Assembly: GCF_008326305.1 (NCBI RefSeq)
Contig: NZ_BIXY01000014.1
Coordinates: forward strand, 37,759 to 101,758
From: Dictyobacter arantiisoli
GTDB taxonomy: Bacteria > Chloroflexota > Ktedonobacteria > Ktedonobacterales > Ktedonobacteraceae
Direction: 5' to 3'
DNA length: 64,000 nt
Shown: in pieces, positions 36,069 through 45,113 of the stretch
Numbering within the stretch: the first letter of the stretch is position 1
How the letters are laid out: every line of letters begins with the position of its first letter
Notes under the pieces: model-generated
The model's input: the letters and a program-made list of their open reading frames with translations, nothing else
What the model was told of the DNA's origin: nothing
Databases searched by the model: none
Translations under genes and position numbers: made by a program

Positions 36069-39000
36069 GCTATGATGAGTCAGACGAGAAGCAGCGTACC
36101 TATCCTGAAACCGCGTCAGAGGCACTGGATACGAAGATGCAACAGAGTAGTCTGTGGTCACACGATGAGCTTTTGCCTGATCTTCCCTTTGTGATAGACA
36201 ATCAGCACGCCTATATGAGCGAAGTGCTCTCCCGACTCTTACAACGCCATCAGGGCCATGCCCTGGATATCGCTACGGCTTATTTTAATGTGGGAGGCTG
36301 GAATCTGCTTGCCCCGGCCATCACGGCCCTGGGAACCTTTCGCCTGCTGCTCGGAGATGATCTGGAGAGCGGCAGCGATATTGGTCTGACTGAGAAAGCA
36401 GAGAAGCCGATCAAAGGCTTGATCCGTGAACTGTCAGAGGAGAGCTTTAATGAGAAGACGCTGCGCCTGATAGAGGATCTAATCGCCTTCCTGCGCCAGG
36501 ATAATGTGCTGGTACGTCATTACACAAAGAGCTTTCTCCATGCCAAGTGCTATCTTTTCTACGGCGATAGCGACTTTCTACGCTTCTCTCCTCAGACCGC
36601 CATTGTCGGCTCCTCCAATTTCACCCGCGCCGGTCTCTATGCCAGTCGTGAGTTGAATCTGGTTCACCGCGCCACCCTCGACGAGCAAGAGGTCGCCCCG
36701 AAAAGAATGCTCGGCATCATCGAAAAATCCGAACGCCAGCAACTTGCCGCCCTACCTGACGATCAAAGAATGCGCGCAGCAAACATACCAGGCCTCCTCG
36801 CTATGCATCAGCTTAATACCTGGTATGAGGATAGTTGGAATGAGGCCAGCGACTTCAAAGATGATTTGATCGACCTGCTCAACTCCTCCAAATTTGGACG
36901 CAAAGAATATACCCCCTATCAAATCTATATGAAAGCCATCTTCGAATACTTCCGCGACGAGGTAGAGAGCGAGAACGATACGAACAACGGCATACGTTCC
37001 GCCGTCGAATTAAGCGAGTTCCAGGAGGACGCAGTCAAGAAAGCGCGCCGCATCCTTGAGCGTTATGATGGAGTAATGATAGCTGACAGCGTGGGCCTTG
37101 GTAAGACCTGGATTGGGAAAAAGCTGCTCGAAGATTATGCCTATCATCGTCGCTATAAAGCGCTTGTCATCTGTCCCGCAGCCCTGCAAAAAATGTGGCA
37201 CGATGAACTGTTCAGCGCGGGTATCTCGGCTCGTGTCATCACTCAGGAGGCACTGGGACGTGAAAGCTTTGACTTCTACGACATTCATGATGCTGACATC
37301 GTCCTGATCGATGAGAGCCACAACTTCCGTAATCATACCACACGCCGTTATGAAAATCTTGAGCGCTTGCTTGCGGCTAACCAACGTCGGGGTGCGAATA
37401 GTGGCACACGCAAAAAACTGATCTTACTTACCGCTACGCCCATTAATAACAGCGTCTTTGATCTTTACAATCAGATCAATCTCTTCACAGGTGGCGACCT
37501 CAGTTATTTTGCCACAGCCGGGATTGGTGATCTCAAAAGCTACTTCGCCGCCGCACGCCGCAATACTCGTCAACAAGAGAGCAGCGTCGCCCTTTTCAAT
37601 CTACTGGAAGAGGTTGTAGTGCGCCGTACCCGTCCCTTCATCAAGAAGACCTATCCTGACGCGCTCATCAAAGGTGAGCCTATTCGCTGGCCAGAGCGCA
37701 AGCTGCGAACGATTCGCTACCAGCTTGAAGACACCTACGAGGGCATCTATAATCGTGTTGTGGATCAGATTGAAGGTTTGCGACTGGCCCCATATCGTCT
37801 TGAAACCTACAAAAGAAAAGGCATTGAGCGTGACACCTTTGAAGAAGGGCGTGAAGAGGCTCTGGCAGGTATTTTTAAGAGTCGCTACCTTAAACGCTTC
37901 GAGAGCAGTATCGAAGCTTTTCGTATCAGTGTACGGCGTGCCCTCGAATTTCTAGAGACCTTTGAAAGCTATATCAACGCGGGCAAAGTTCTGGATAGTG
38001 CTCATTTTCAGAAGGCGCTACGTTTCCTGGAGCGTGAAGACGAAGAGGATGATGCCACGATTCCAGATTCTCGCGCCGACGATATTGACTCCCATGCCGA
38101 GGCCAGCCAGTTTATCGAGAAGCTACCCAAACTCGACTCCGCTCAATACGATCTCAAACGGCTGAAGAGCGACCTGCGCAAAGATGTCACTGCTCTACGC
38201 GAAATATGGCAGCATATTAACGTGATTACGCCAGGTCAAGATGCCAAGCTTAATCAACTAAAAGAGTTATTGGCAGGCGACCTCAAGGGAAAAAAGATCC
38301 TTATATTCACCTATTACAAAGATACCGCCCGTTACGTAACACAGCAATTATGTAGCAATAATCCTTCCGTGGTGGCATGGCGGCACCTGCTTGGTGATCC
38401 CACTATTCGCCGCATGGATAGCAGCGCAGACGCTCGTGAACGTGCTAAATTGGTCACATGCTTTGCTCCACGTATCAACAAACGTGACGATATTATTGGC
38501 ACAGATCAAGAGATAGACATTCTCATCTCAACTGATGTGCTTTCCGAGGGCCAGAACTTACAAGATTGTGGTATCCTCATCAACTATGACCTGCACTGGA
38601 ATCCCACGCGCATGATTCAGCGCGCAGGCCGTATCGATCGTCTCGGCACGAGCTTTGAGACATTGTGGGTGATGAACATGTTTCCTGATGATGGCCTGGA
38701 ACATTTGCTGGGTCTCGTTGAGAGCCTCTCACTCAAAATCTCAGAAATTGATCGCAACGGTCTGCTTGACGCCAGTATTCTTGGTGAAGTTGCTCATCCC
38801 CAGAACTTCAATACCTTAAAGCGCATTGAAGGTGAGGATAACGGAGTAGTCGAAGAGCAGGAACAATTTGCAGAGTTGGTCAGCAGCGAATTTCTCTTAC
38901 AGAGCCTCAAGGATTTACTCGACAAAGGGATGCGCCAGCATCTCGAATTGCTACCCGATGGTATTCACAGCGGTCTTATGGGTCAGGGAGCGAAGGGCGT

Positions 39001-39616
39001 TTTTTTCTATTTCACTACCAAAGAAAAAAAGCCGCGACTGAACGGCCAGAGCAAAAGTGGCAAGGAAAGTAAAGAAGTAAAACGTCAGCACTTCTGGCGT
39101 TATATCGATATTAGCCAACACCATCAGGGTGGTGAAATAGAAGAGAATCGTTATCTGATCACTAACCGTATTCAATGTGAGCCTGATACGCCACGCTTCA
39201 TGCCAATTGCCGACGAAATTAACATCTTCACATTACAGGAAAAAGTGATAGATTCGATCATGCGCCACGCGGCAGAACAAGTTGCCCGTGAAGAAGCACC
39301 GCGTCAACTTGATCCTAGCCAACAGGCAGTTACTCAAATTTTGAGCGTTTATCTTACTCAATCTATAGATAAGCGAGCCGAGATTCTCGAAGCGCTGCAA
39401 CGACTGCAAGCGCCGCAACCTCGTGTTTACATCAAGAGCCTGAAGAAAGCTTATGATCTCTTCAAACGAAATAGAAACCTCGAAGAACTTTTGCAGGCAG
39501 CCAGGAACATCGGAGAAATAAGCGAACCAAAGGGAAAAGAAAACGAGGAACCAACACAAAAGAACAGGCTCAAACGAGAGGATCTTAAACTCATCTGTTT
39601 TGAATACATCTGGTAA
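36065..39616 (+). CDS. PLD-nuclease domain fused to SNF2-type helicase (DrmD-like)
   Basis: 1183 residues. Residues 30-210 form a phospholipase D-like nuclease domain: HAKCYLFYGD followed by AIVGSSNFTRAGLYASRELNL (HxK and SSN pattern of one HKD half-site). The superfamily 2 helicase follows with DSVGLGKTWIGKKL (Walker A, about 340-353), DESHNFRNH (motif II, about 415), TATPINN (motif III) and STDVLSEGQNLQ to QRAGRIDRLG (motifs V-VI, about 820-860). A long helical C-terminal region is unassigned. It overlaps the methylase gene by four bases, so the two are likely one complex: a modification enzyme and an ATP-driven translocase with its own nuclease. Class 1 DISARM has separate drmD (SNF2), drmMI and drmC (PLD) genes. 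Confidence 0.92.
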   Translation: MSYDESDEKQRTYPETASEALDTKMQQSSLWSHDELLPDLPFVIDNQHAYMSEVLSRLLQRHQGHALDIATAYFNVGGWNLLAPAITALGTFRLLLGDDLESGSDIGLTEKAEKPIKGLIRELSEESFNEKTLRLIEDLIAFLRQDNVLVRHYTKSFLHAKCYLFYGDSDFLRFSPQTAIVGSSNFTRAGLYASRELNLVHRATLDEQEVAPKRMLGIIEKSERQQLAALPDDQRMRAANIPGLLAMHQLNTWYEDSWNEASDFKDDLIDLLNSSKFGRKEYTPYQIYMKAIFEYFRDEVESENDTNNGIRSAVELSEFQEDAVKKARRILERYDGVMIADSVGLGKTWIGKKLLEDYAYHRRYKALVICPAALQKMWHDELFSAGISARVITQEALGRESFDFYDIHDADIVLIDESHNFRNHTTRRYENLERLLAANQRRGANSGTRKKLILLTATPINNSVFDLYNQINLFTGGDLSYFATAGIGDLKSYFAAARRNTRQQESSVALFNLLEEVVVRRTRPFIKKTYPDALIKGEPIRWPERKLRTIRYQLEDTYEGIYNRVVDQIEGLRLAPYRLETYKRKGIERDTFEEGREEALAGIFKSRYLKRFESSIEAFRISVRRALEFLETFESYINAGKVLDSAHFQKALRFLEREDEEDDATIPDSRADDIDSHAEASQFIEKLPKLDSAQYDLKRLKSDLRKDVTALREIWQHINVITPGQDAKLNQLKELLAGDLKGKKILIFTYYKDTARYVTQQLCSNNPSVVAWRHLLGDPTIRRMDSSADARERAKLVTCFAPRINKRDDIIGTDQEIDILISTDVLSEGQNLQDCGILINYDLHWNPTRMIQRAGRIDRLGTSFETLWVMNMFPDDGLEHLLGLVESLSLKISEIDRNGLLDASILGEVAHPQNFNTLKRIEGEDNGVVEEQEQFAELVSSEFLLQSLKDLLDKGMRQHLELLPDGIHSGLMGQGAKGVFFYFTTKEKKPRLNGQSKSGKESKEVKRQHFWRYIDISQHHQGGEIEENRYLITNRIQCEPDTPRFMPIADEINIFTLQEKVIDSIMRHAAEQVAREEAPRQLDPSQQAVTQILSVYLTQSIDKRAEILEALQRLQAPQPRVYIKSLKKAYDLFKRNRNLEELLQAARNIGEISEPKGKENEEPTQKNRLKREDLKLICFEYIW

Positions 39617-39774
39617 TCGAGCTCACAAGCTTCATGAGGATCAGCACGTATATTTTTTTGCTAATGGGCATTGTGAGTTGTTTGGTTGGGTGTCATCTAG
39701 CTCTGTTTTTTGTCGAGGGAAGAGTTATACATGAGATATGCGTATGTCTCTCCCCATTTTTTATGTAGGTGCCG

Positions 39775-40164
39775 TTACTTGTTTTTTTGGGGCGTAGAGC
39801 CAAAATTCATTGTGACATTCTGGTTATCGCCCTGAGCGTAGCCATGGACATCTCCAGTGATCTGGATGTTGTATTTGCCCATGGAGGCTTGCTGGGGTTG
39901 GACGAGTTGCATAACGCGTTGGGCGGCCTGGATAACGTCGGGATCCTGGTCTAGTTGTTCTTGTTGAAGGGCTTTCATAAGAGGTTTTTGATAGATATCG
40001 GGATCGCCTTCATAGTCTGCAAGGATTTCTTGAGCTTTGGGTTTGTGTTCAAATTTGCGTTGGATGAGAGTTTTGAGTCCCTGGTATGCGTCTTTAATGG
40101 CATCAGTAGCAAATGCCTGAGCCCCTGTTGCCAGCGCTGTTAAAATAAGAGTATTTGCATCCAT
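39775..40164 (-). CDS. Small helical protein with C-terminal amyloid-like motif (Bell-domain-like)
   Basis: 129 residues. The N-terminal part MDANTLILTALATGAQAF, followed by IKDAYQGLKTLIQRKF and several amphipathic helices up to about residue 90, has the form of bacterial Bell/HeLo-like helical domains, which are thought to disturb membranes once multimerised. After a Gln-rich linker come two or three Gly/Asn/Gln-rich beta-arcs; the last is G112-D-N-Q-N-V-T-M-N-F121. The NACHT protein of the same island has G36-Q-H-N-N-V-T-Q-N-F45. The ATG at 40164 has GGAG upstream. It is convergent with the helicase gene. Domain naming is inference; no cysteine, signal peptide or enzymatic motif is present. 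Confidence 0.7.
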   Translation of the reverse strand: MDANTLILTALATGAQAFATDAIKDAYQGLKTLIQRKFEHKPKAQEILADYEGDPDIYQKPLMKALQQEQLDQDPDVIQAAQRVMQLVQPQQASMGKYNIQITGDVHGYAQGDNQNVTMNFGSTPQKNK

Positions 40165-40336
40165 GTATTTTACTCCATAATGTATGCGTTTTGGTAAAAT
40201 TACGAATAAGCAAACTTGTCAATACAGTATATGTTGCTCAATTAGTTTAAGCAAGGTTGACAACCATTTATGCTAATCACCAATTAATGGAGGACGACCG
40301 GAACGCGCGGCTAGCAACTCTATTAGCCAATGCATC

Positions 40337-40366
40337 TTGACATGCGTTGATCGCATTCGTTATACT
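40337..40366 (+). promoter_or_regulatory. Sigma-70-type promoter of the FHA gene
   Basis: TTGACA, an 18-base spacer and TATACT. This is one of the best promoter matches in the window. It lies 70 bases before the chosen start of the FHA protein and shows that the upstream in-frame ATG at 40337 is inside the promoter, not a start codon. Confidence 0.7.
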
Positions 40367-40435
40367 CAGTCCAATAGTGGGAGAAAAACCCGACAAATAA
40401 TCCTTGCAATCCGCGTGCAAATAGAGTGGAGCCAT

Positions 40436-41125
40436 ATGCCACAAGAAATAGTATCGGGAGCATACCTTGTCCTTCAGAAAGGCTCTCTGGTCGGCAAGCG
40501 TATCGAATTGTGGAAAGAGTGTACAACAATCGGCCGGAGCCGCGATAGCGATATCTTTTTAGAAGATATCAGTGTTCATCGCAAGCAGGCCCGTATTTTG
40601 TTTACCCACGATGGGTATGTTTTACGCGATGACCATGGGAGTAACGACAGCTTTGTCAATGAACAGGTGATCAGCGAACAGCTGTTGAATAGCGGCGATA
40701 TACTGCAATTCGGCAATACGCAGATGACCTTCTTTGCCAACGAAGGTACGCGTCCATTTCAATTACCCTCGTCACGGGGACGCGAATTACATATCGGGAA
40801 GACCCCAGCATCCAGCACAACTACCATCGCCCGTCTGCACATCACCGGTACCCAAAGTCCAGGCACGATGCACAGCATTGAGCTCCTGCCCAAAATGATT
40901 ATTGGACGTAGCCGCGAATGCGATATCTTCCTGGAGGATCTGACGGTCAGTCGTCACCATGCAACGCTTCATGAAGTCAACCATGGTGAGTATGAAATTG
41001 TGGATAATCACTCTGCGACGGGTACTTTTGTCAACGGAAAGCCGATCAACCATTGCACACTCCATGAAGGGGATGTGCTTCAAATTGGCAATACAACCTT
41101 CGCGCTGCGCTTCTCTGCTGTATGA
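40436..41125 (+). CDS. Protein with two FHA domains
   Basis: 229 residues from the ATG at 40436 (TGGAG upstream). Two forkhead-associated domains are visible, each with the conserved phosphothreonine-binding core: TTIGRSRDSDIFLEDISVHRKQA in the first and IIGRSRECDIFLEDLTVSRHHA in the second, followed by N-x-SxxGTFVNG-type turns (GSNDSFVNE and SATGTFVNG). FHA domains read phospho-Thr marks made by Ser/Thr kinases. The window has two such kinases (24342 and 47881), so this is a plausible downstream adaptor. There is no other domain or membrane segment. Confidence 0.93.
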   Translation: MPQEIVSGAYLVLQKGSLVGKRIELWKECTTIGRSRDSDIFLEDISVHRKQARILFTHDGYVLRDDHGSNDSFVNEQVISEQLLNSGDILQFGNTQMTFFANEGTRPFQLPSSRGRELHIGKTPASSTTTIARLHITGTQSPGTMHSIELLPKMIIGRSRECDIFLEDLTVSRHHATLHEVNHGEYEIVDNHSATGTFVNGKPINHCTLHEGDVLQIGNTTFALRFSAV

Positions 41126-41192
41126 TGCCGGAATAGGTATGCTGCTTCTCTTCTCTAGCTTTGACAGCGGCCTACCTGCCGCCCTGGATCTT

Positions 41193-42017
41193 TCAGGAAA
41201 CTGGTCCCAGACGCTGACTCAGGTATGTCACCCGCTCTTTGTAAATATCAACTTCACTGCCATCCAGGCGCTTGATCGGAGGAGCATAAGCGCGGGTATA
41301 ATGCATAAAACGACGTACTTCCCGTAGTGTATCGCGCTCGTACTGACTTCCCCTTTGCCGCACCTGTGTAGCAGAAACATCCCGATACACGGAATCAAAG
41401 GGCTGCATATGTACATACTGAGCAAAGCGCTTGTTCTGTGGCTGCTCAAGCAGTTCCGCCACCTCTTTTTCGCCCCCATTGCCGCGCGGCGCCACCAATA
41501 ATTCAGCCTGCGCGAACAGAGCCTCTAGAGCGGCGTCGCGATCAGCATAATAATGCGGATCAAAGATCTGGACAATTTTATCAAAGCCCATCAAGAAAAG
41601 TACCCGCTTCACGCGAGGAAAAGTACGGCGTATCGCTTGCGCCTGCTCAACGTAGAGGCCACGATTAAATAAGAGAATACCGGTCCGGGGCATCCGTTTA
41701 TGGAGAATGCTTTGTAGCAACGTAATGCGGTCCAGGATTAACGGGCGCTCCACGCCTTCTTTATCCACGGTACGCTTACTAAAAGCAGCATAGAGGTGCA
41801 TTCCATGCCGTGCCTGTATGTAGTGCTGTGCCTGTTTAAGCAAGGCAATATGCGCCACTGTGGGAGGATTAAACGAGCCAGTAAAGACGATCACGGTATT
41901 GTGTGGTGGCTCTGTTCCAGGCACACACAACGCCTCCGCCTCATTAGACGGATGCAACTGATCAAGAACACATTGCACACGCTTCATACGCTGAAGCATT
42001 TGAACTGAGATATACAT
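41193..42017 (-). CDS. Nucleotidyltransferase of the NMN/NaMN adenylyltransferase (NadD-like) type
   Basis: 274 residues from the ATG at 42017 (a TTG at 42050 is the alternative). The Rossmann-like domain starts VIVFTGSFNPPTVAHIALL, which contains the G-x-F-x-P-x-x-x-H ATP-binding motif of the cytidylyltransferase/NadD superfamily. The second nucleotide motif is DVSATQVRQR, matching ISSTxIR. ETC-type GFDKIVQIFDPHYY supplies the substrate loop. These enzymes join ATP with (nicotinate or nicotinamide) mononucleotide to make NAD precursors. The protein is longer than bacterial NadD (about 200 residues), so another nucleotidyl substrate is possible. Confidence 0.8.
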   Translation of the reverse strand: MYISVQMLQRMKRVQCVLDQLHPSNEAEALCVPGTEPPHNTVIVFTGSFNPPTVAHIALLKQAQHYIQARHGMHLYAAFSKRTVDKEGVERPLILDRITLLQSILHKRMPRTGILLFNRGLYVEQAQAIRRTFPRVKRVLFLMGFDKIVQIFDPHYYADRDAALEALFAQAELLVAPRGNGGEKEVAELLEQPQNKRFAQYVHMQPFDSVYRDVSATQVRQRGSQYERDTLREVRRFMHYTRAYAPPIKRLDGSEVDIYKERVTYLSQRLGPVS

Positions 42018-42100
42018 AATTCGACATCGCTTCCAGATGTTGCAAGACAAACATAGTCTGATCTCATCATTGTATCATTGTGTGACAAGAGATATCACAA

Positions 42101-42132
42101 GAGGGTAGGAAAGCCAGGGCTTTCCTACCCTC
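42101..42132. terminator. Perfect 15-base hairpin downstream of aconitase
   Basis: GAGGGTAGGAAAGCC and GGCTTTCCTACCCTC form a perfect stem with a two-base spacer. On the plus strand TTTT follows. It lies between the aconitase gene and the nucleotidyltransferase gene, both on the minus strand, and probably separates their transcripts. Confidence 0.6.
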
Positions 42133-42134
42133 TT

Positions 42135-42230
42135 TTAGGCCGCCTGCGGCGGGGAGGGAGAAGGAATGGAGTGGGGACACCCCACGCCCCGGCAGGGGGA
42201 CTGCGGTCCCCCTGCACCCCCTGCATGCAC
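42135..42230. repeat. GC-rich repeat shared with the element at 17943-18221
   Basis: GCCGCCTGCGGCGG, GGAGTGGGGACACCCCACG, CCCCGGCAGGGGGA and GGTCCCCCTGCACC recur, as reverse complement, in the core of the 17943-18221 element (there GCCGGGGTGTGGGATGTCCCC). The terminal inverted repeats of that element are absent here. Confidence 0.6.
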
Positions 42231-42386
42231 TTTAGGGGGTACAGGGGCAAATTGAGGAAACTTCCCACACTCGGCCGGGACTGCCGTCCCCTGCACTCCC
42301 TGCATGCGCTTTAGGGGGTACAGGGGCAAATTGAGGAAACTTCCCACACTCGGCCGGGACTGCCGTCTCCTGCACCCTCTGCATTA
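42222..42386. repeat. 79-base tandem repeat, two full units plus start of a third
   Basis: Units begin at 42222, 42301 and 42380, each with TGCAT. The first two differ at only a few positions (core AGGGGGTACAGGGGCAAATT, then CTTCCCACACTCGGCCGGGA). The third is cut short and overlaps the stop codon of the aconitase gene at 42384. Confidence 0.85.
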
Positions 42387-45113
42387 TGCTTGTAAGAGAC
42401 GGCGGAGGACGGTTGGGAGGATACCTCCGTTCTCATAATAGATTACATCAATTGCACCATCGAGACGGGCAATGGTCTGGAAGGAGAAGGTCGAGCCATC
42501 CTCACGCGTCACGTTGACCGTGATCTCCTGACGCGGCTTCAAACCCTGTTCAATTCCCAGAATGTCGTACGTTTCACGTCCGGTGAGGCCCAATGTGTCC
42601 TTACTTTGACCAGGCAGGAATTGCAAGGGTAAAATTCCCATACCGACCAGATTGCTGCGGTGGATACGCTCAAAACTCTCTGCGATAGCAGCACGGATAC
42701 CAAGGAGCAGGGGTCCTTTAGCAGCCCAGTCGCGTGAGCTACCAGAACCATATTCCTTGCCTGCGAGCACGATCAAAGGAACGCCATCCTGCTGATATTG
42801 CATGGAAGCATCATAGATGGTGGTCTCAGCTTCATCGGGCAGATGACGGGTATAGAAGCCTTCCTTACCCTCCACCAGACGGTTGCGCAGGCGGATATTG
42901 CCGAAGGTGCCGCGAATCATCACCTCATGATTGCCACGACGGGCACCATAGGTATTGAAATCACGTCGAGCTACCCCATGTTCTACCAGATATTGTCCGG
43001 CGGGACTTTTCTCGGCGAAACTGCCAGCGGGCGAGATATGGTCCGTGGTGATTGAATCATCCACCATCACCAGTACACGGGCTGCCTGGATGTCATGCAA
43101 GGGGGCTGGCTCGGGCGTAATATCCTTGAAGAAGGGCGGCTCTTGAATATAGGTGGAATTGGGGTCCCAATCAAAGAGGGGACCAGTCGAGTTGGAGAGT
43201 GCCTGCCAGTGCTCGTCACCCTCAAAGACATGGGCGTAGTTCTTCGAGAACACGGCTGGCGTAACAGCCTTCTCAACCAGTTCTCGTACCTCTTCCTGGG
43301 ACGGCCAGATATCACGCAGATAAACCTTATCACCATTGGCATCAGTTCCAATTGGATCAGTTGTCAGATCGATATCAACCGTACCAGCCAGGGCATAGGC
43401 AACAACAAGTGGGGGAGAGGCCAGGAAACTTGCACGCACCTGGGGATGGATACGACCTTCAAAGTTGCGGTTCCCGCTCAAGACAGCCGCCACGATCAGG
43501 TCATTATCCTGTACAGCTTCAGCGATCGGCTCGGCCAGTGGGCCACTATTCCCGATACAGGTGGTACAACCAAAACCGACCAGATGGAAACGCAGAGCCT
43601 CCAGATAAGGTACCAATTCCGCGTTCTCTAGATAGTCCATGACGGCGCGCGAGCCTGGAGCCAGACTGGTCTTAACGGCAGGATTGACCGAAAGCCCTCG
43701 CTCAACGGCACGTTTGGCAACCAATCCAGCAGCGATCATCACCGATGGATTTGAGGTATTAGTGCAACTGGTGATAGCAGCAATCGCGACCGAACCATTG
43801 GTCAGATGCGTCTGTACTCCACCCAGATCAACCATCGTTGTGGCAGGTTTTTCGGCGACCGCAGTCGCGGCACCAGTACCAGTTTCAACAAGAGTAAAGC
43901 GATCAGCATAGGCGCTACGGAATGTCTGGGATAATGCGCTCATTGGCACACGATCCTGTGGACGGCGAGGACCGGCCAGGCTGGGTTCGATGGTGCTCAG
44001 ATCCAGTTCTAACAGATCATCGAAACGGGGCTCAGGCTGATCATCGGTACGGAATAGTCCCTGGGCTTTGGTATAGCGCTCCACGAGATTAATCAACTCG
44101 GGATCACGCCCGGTATCGCGCAGATAGCGCAGGGTAATCTCATCCACTGGAAACAGCGTAGCAGTCGCGCCAAATTCTGGCGACATATTTGAGATGGTAG
44201 CACGATCAGCCAGACCTAACTGACTGAGACCAGGACCAGTAAATTCGACAAACTTTGAAACCACACCGCGCTTGCGCAGTATCTGTGTGACAGTCAATAC
44301 CAGGTCGGTCGCCGTTGCGCCTTCTGGCAATTTTCCAGTCAGGCGTACGCCGATCACCTCTGGCGTTAATAAATAGAGCGCCTGGCCCAATAGGACGGCC
44401 TCAGCTTCAATACCACCCACACCCCAGCCCAGCACACCCAGGCCATTGATCATGGTTGTATGTGAATCAGTACCCACCAATGAATCTGGATATGCCACTG
44501 TCTCGCCAGCATCATCCCTGGTCATCACGACCGACGCCAGATATTCCAGGTTCACCTGGTGAACGATACCAGTGCCAGGAGGCACCACGCGGAAATTATG
44601 AAACGCCTGCTGGCCCCAGCGTAACAAACCATAACGCTCACTGTTACGCTCATATTCACGCTCCACATTCCGCGCAAACGCCAGTGTCGAACCAAAGGAA
44701 TCCACCTGGACTGAATGGTCGATCACCAGATCGGCAGGCACCAGCGGATTAATTTTCTGCGGATCACCATTCAAACGAGCAACTGCTGAACGCATCGCTG
44801 CCAGATCAGCAACCGCAGGCACACCAGTGAAGTCCTGGAGCAGGACACGTCCAGGCAAGAAAGGATACTCGGCCTCACTAGAGGATGCGGTGCCGGGCTG
44901 CCAGGCAGCCAGTGCCAGTACATCGTCTTCCGTCACCAATTCATCACCAGCGTGACGCAGCAAATTCTCCAACAAGATTTTCACAGTAAACGGAAGTCGC
45001 TCAAGGCCTTGCACACCGCGCTCAGTCAGTGCCGCCAGGCGATAGTAATAGATAGTGCCCGCCACACCATCCAATGGCGTGCGAGCACCAAATACATCTT
45101 TGTAGGTCGTCAT
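42384..45113 (-). CDS. acnA: Aconitate hydratase A
   Basis: 909 residues from the ATG at 45113, which has AAAGGATC upstream; a longer frame to 45179 has no such support. It catalyses citrate-isocitrate isomerisation in the TCA cycle in the cytoplasm. The three [4Fe-4S] ligands are visible: one in AITSCTNTSNPS (about 449) and two in GFGCTTCIGNSGPL (about 515-518). The N-terminal landmark PADLVIDHSVQVD and the C-terminal GSSRDWAAKGP swivel-domain motif confirm the AcnA/IRP1 type. The last codons touch a 79-base tandem repeat. The gene is monocistronic. Confidence 0.97.
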   Translation of the reverse strand: MTTYKDVFGARTPLDGVAGTIYYYRLAALTERGVQGLERLPFTVKILLENLLRHAGDELVTEDDVLALAAWQPGTASSSEAEYPFLPGRVLLQDFTGVPAVADLAAMRSAVARLNGDPQKINPLVPADLVIDHSVQVDSFGSTLAFARNVEREYERNSERYGLLRWGQQAFHNFRVVPPGTGIVHQVNLEYLASVVMTRDDAGETVAYPDSLVGTDSHTTMINGLGVLGWGVGGIEAEAVLLGQALYLLTPEVIGVRLTGKLPEGATATDLVLTVTQILRKRGVVSKFVEFTGPGLSQLGLADRATISNMSPEFGATATLFPVDEITLRYLRDTGRDPELINLVERYTKAQGLFRTDDQPEPRFDDLLELDLSTIEPSLAGPRRPQDRVPMSALSQTFRSAYADRFTLVETGTGAATAVAEKPATTMVDLGGVQTHLTNGSVAIAAITSCTNTSNPSVMIAAGLVAKRAVERGLSVNPAVKTSLAPGSRAVMDYLENAELVPYLEALRFHLVGFGCTTCIGNSGPLAEPIAEAVQDNDLIVAAVLSGNRNFEGRIHPQVRASFLASPPLVVAYALAGTVDIDLTTDPIGTDANGDKVYLRDIWPSQEEVRELVEKAVTPAVFSKNYAHVFEGDEHWQALSNSTGPLFDWDPNSTYIQEPPFFKDITPEPAPLHDIQAARVLVMVDDSITTDHISPAGSFAEKSPAGQYLVEHGVARRDFNTYGARRGNHEVMIRGTFGNIRLRNRLVEGKEGFYTRHLPDEAETTIYDASMQYQQDGVPLIVLAGKEYGSGSSRDWAAKGPLLLGIRAAIAESFERIHRSNLVGMGILPLQFLPGQSKDTLGLTGRETYDILGIEQGLKPRQEITVNVTREDGSTFSFQTIARLDGAIDVIYYENGGILPTVLRRLLQA

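Noticed and set aside
31296..39616. Complete DISARM system
   Set aside because: drmA and drmB homologues are absent from the window; only methylase, SNF2 and PLD functions are present.
31296..39616. BREX system
   Set aside because: The methylase resembles PglX in size, but no BrxC/PglY, PglZ or BrxL gene is nearby.
42222..42386. CRISPR array
   Set aside because: The 79-base units are directly adjacent with no spacers between them, and there are no cas genes.
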